Assembly: GCA_947034895.1 (NCBI GenBank)
Contig: OX344764.1
Coordinates: forward strand, 49,953,348-50,017,347
Length of the DNA: 64,000 nucleotides
From: Rhytidiadelphus loreus
Taxonomy: Eukaryota > Streptophyta > Bryopsida > Hypnales > Hylocomiaceae
Direction: 5' to 3'
Below are positions 62,523 through 64,000 of this stretch, one piece after another. The notes beneath the pieces are model-generated. The model searched no databases and was not told the origin of the DNA. It saw nothing but the letters and a program-made list of their open reading frames with translations. Each line of letters opens with the position of its first letter. Within the stretch, counting starts at the first letter, position 1. The position numbers and the translations under genes were made by a program.

Positions 62523-64000
62523 TGATTGAACAAAATAGCTAGCTCCAACTTCATTCAAACTTCAAACTTTAATTTTTTTTTCTTAATTTTTATAAGTATT
62601 ATTAGTAATAAATCCTTTCTTTACTAGTTGACTATGATCACTTTTCAAATTTTCAGAAATTAACACTCTTATTAATTTGACTCTTGAACTTCCATTGTTG
62701 AAATTAATTCAAGTAGACTTTAGTTACAAGCTTGATTTGATTCTTATTCATTTTCTTCTATCTATTAGACCAAAGACAAATATGATTGGTTTGTTTATCA
62801 ATTAAAGTCTTTATTATCTTTCATTCACTTTGACTAGTTAGATTCTATTACTTGACTGGTTTACATTGATTTTTTCTTAATTATTTATTTTGTTCTCTCA
62901 AAGTTTAATTTTATTTATTCATTTAAATATCTAAAAAACCTATTTTTTTATTTATTGATATTTTATTTCATTTCATTCTAAATAAATATTTTTTAGTTGG
63001 AAACTAATACAAATAATAATTCACTCTAATTGCATTCCAATAAAAACAATGGTGCAATCCACCAAGGTCCCACATTCTTTGTTGAACCTTATTATATACT
63101 TTGGTAAACATTTTTTCTAAATGTCTTTTATCTTCTATAAGAAAAAATAGTACTCCCTCTGTCCCGTAATGATCTTCTTGTTGGCTCTAATTTTTTGTCC
63201 CAAAATGATCTTCCTATTTCATTTGTGATGTTGCAAATCGGTCAGATTCAATTTTCGATTGCTCTCTAGGATCAACAAAACAATTTTGAGGAATAGCTCC
63301 CCCTCCATCCATTCAATCATCAATTAAAAGACACATGAAATGATTCAAGGGGTCAATCAACATTGTTCAATTTTATTTTTTGCATCTCTTTGAGTATTGT
63401 CTAATTGAAGGAGAAGAAACTTTTGGAGTCAATATTGAGGTCCACACATAGGCTTTGGCTTATTCTAAATACCCATAAAATTATAACCTCACACTCAACA
63501 ACGAAATGCCCACTGGTGCTATTTAAAAATGCCCAAAAATTCTACTTTTCAATAATTAAAAACTGCACTTTGAAAAAGACTTCTAAAGTCAATGTTTGCA
63601 GGACACTAAGAGTATAATAAACTCTACCTACCATGCGAAATGGGTCTTAAAAAAGTTATTTTTAGCCTTAATCTGGAACATTTTGTCAAACAAGAAGATC
63701 ATTTTGGGACAGAGGGAGTATTATATAAAATTTGATGTATTCTTGTTTTATTATACAAGGCACGATAGCCATACTAAAATTTTGTTGAAGAGGAAAACCA
63801 TTTGTTTTATCTTCTTTTATAATTATTGTTAACCTAATATTGTTTCCTTGGAAGGAAGCTAGAAAGAAGATAAAGATTTTAATTAATCAACCTACTTCAA
63901 CCTTCTATAGATAATTACTAATACTATAAAAAAAATAATAATAATTCGTCATCTTCAAGAATTTAATAATTTTTGGATAATCATACTTTTATCTATACAA
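62523..64000. other. AT-rich sequence to the window end
   Basis: Apart from the Stowaway-type element at 63153-63718, there is only T- and A-rich low-complexity sequence. Confidence 0.4.
63153..63718. mobile_element. Mariner/Stowaway-type MITE with TA duplication
   Basis: The left end is CTCCCTCTGTCCCGTAATGA and the right end, reverse-complemented, is CTCCCTCTGTCCCAAAATGA. Both continue into TCTTCTTGTT. TA flanks each end (63151-63152, 63719-63720). CTCCCTCYGTCCC is the well-known terminus of plant Stowaway/mariner MITEs. At 566 bp it is longer than most Stowaways. The ORFs at 63405 and 63596 lie in or across it and are not genes. Confidence 0.85.

Overview
This looks like nuclear DNA from a land plant with a repeat-rich, strongly AT-biased genome. 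It has one intron-containing plant-type polyphenol oxidase gene, GT-AG splicing, several classes of plant-style non-autonomous DNA transposons, solo LTRs, microsatellites and no bacterial operon structure. The oxidase carries an N-terminal secretory signal instead of the usual seed-plant chloroplast/thylakoid transit peptide. That fits a bryophyte or lycophyte better than a flowering plant, but this is inference and the species cannot be named from the sequence.

The only gene supported with confidence is the polyphenol oxidase on the minus strand at 25205-27029: two exons, a 172-bp intron and 550 residues. It has all six copper-binding histidines, the thioether cysteine, the waterkeeper glutamate, the gate phenylalanine and both C-terminal plant PPO domains. 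It lies in a GC-richer island (about 23.2-28.9 kb). A TATA-like box sits about 380 bp upstream of the ATG and an AATAAA signal 145 bp downstream of the stop. A possible orphan exon of unknown identity lies at 23311-23561. Other GC-richer islands (16.4-18.6, 32.7-34.0, 48.5-49.3, 52.8-53.4 kb) have no recognisable gene.

Most of the rest is old mobile-element sequence. The families identified by comparing parts of the window are: (1) three copies of a 717-726 bp terminal-inverted-repeat element, each flanked by a different perfect 4-bp target duplication; (2) two solo LTRs in opposite orientation, each with a perfect 5-bp duplication; (3) two CACTA-type MITEs with 3-bp duplications; (4) two mariner/Stowaway-type MITEs with TA duplications; (5) a pair of 562/570-bp elements with 8-bp duplications; (6) four elements ending in CATTAGA, two of which carry GC-rich inverted repeats, mostly perfect, around an AT-rich core; (7) full and fragmentary copies of a roughly 935-bp element with AACCCCTAAA ends; (8) two elements built of internal minisatellite units; and (9) a short poly(A)-tailed retrotransposon fragment with an 11-bp duplication. 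Nesting gives relative ages: a CACTA MITE and a CATTAGA element each sit inside an AACCCCTAAA element, and a solo LTR sits inside a tandem array that was itself amplified from the interior of another element.

Layout: 1-15 kb, AT-rich repeats with one solo LTR; 15.4-20.4 kb, a duplicated repeat carrying different insertions, plus a GC-richer tandem region; 20.4-24.8 kb, mixed sequence with tandem repeats; 25-27.4 kb, the oxidase gene; 27.4-34.6 kb, mixed unique sequence and small elements; 34.6-50 kb, mostly AT-rich sequence with scattered elements; 50-64 kb, dense nested elements and tandem arrays. No rRNA, tRNA, CRISPR array or organellar gene was recognised.
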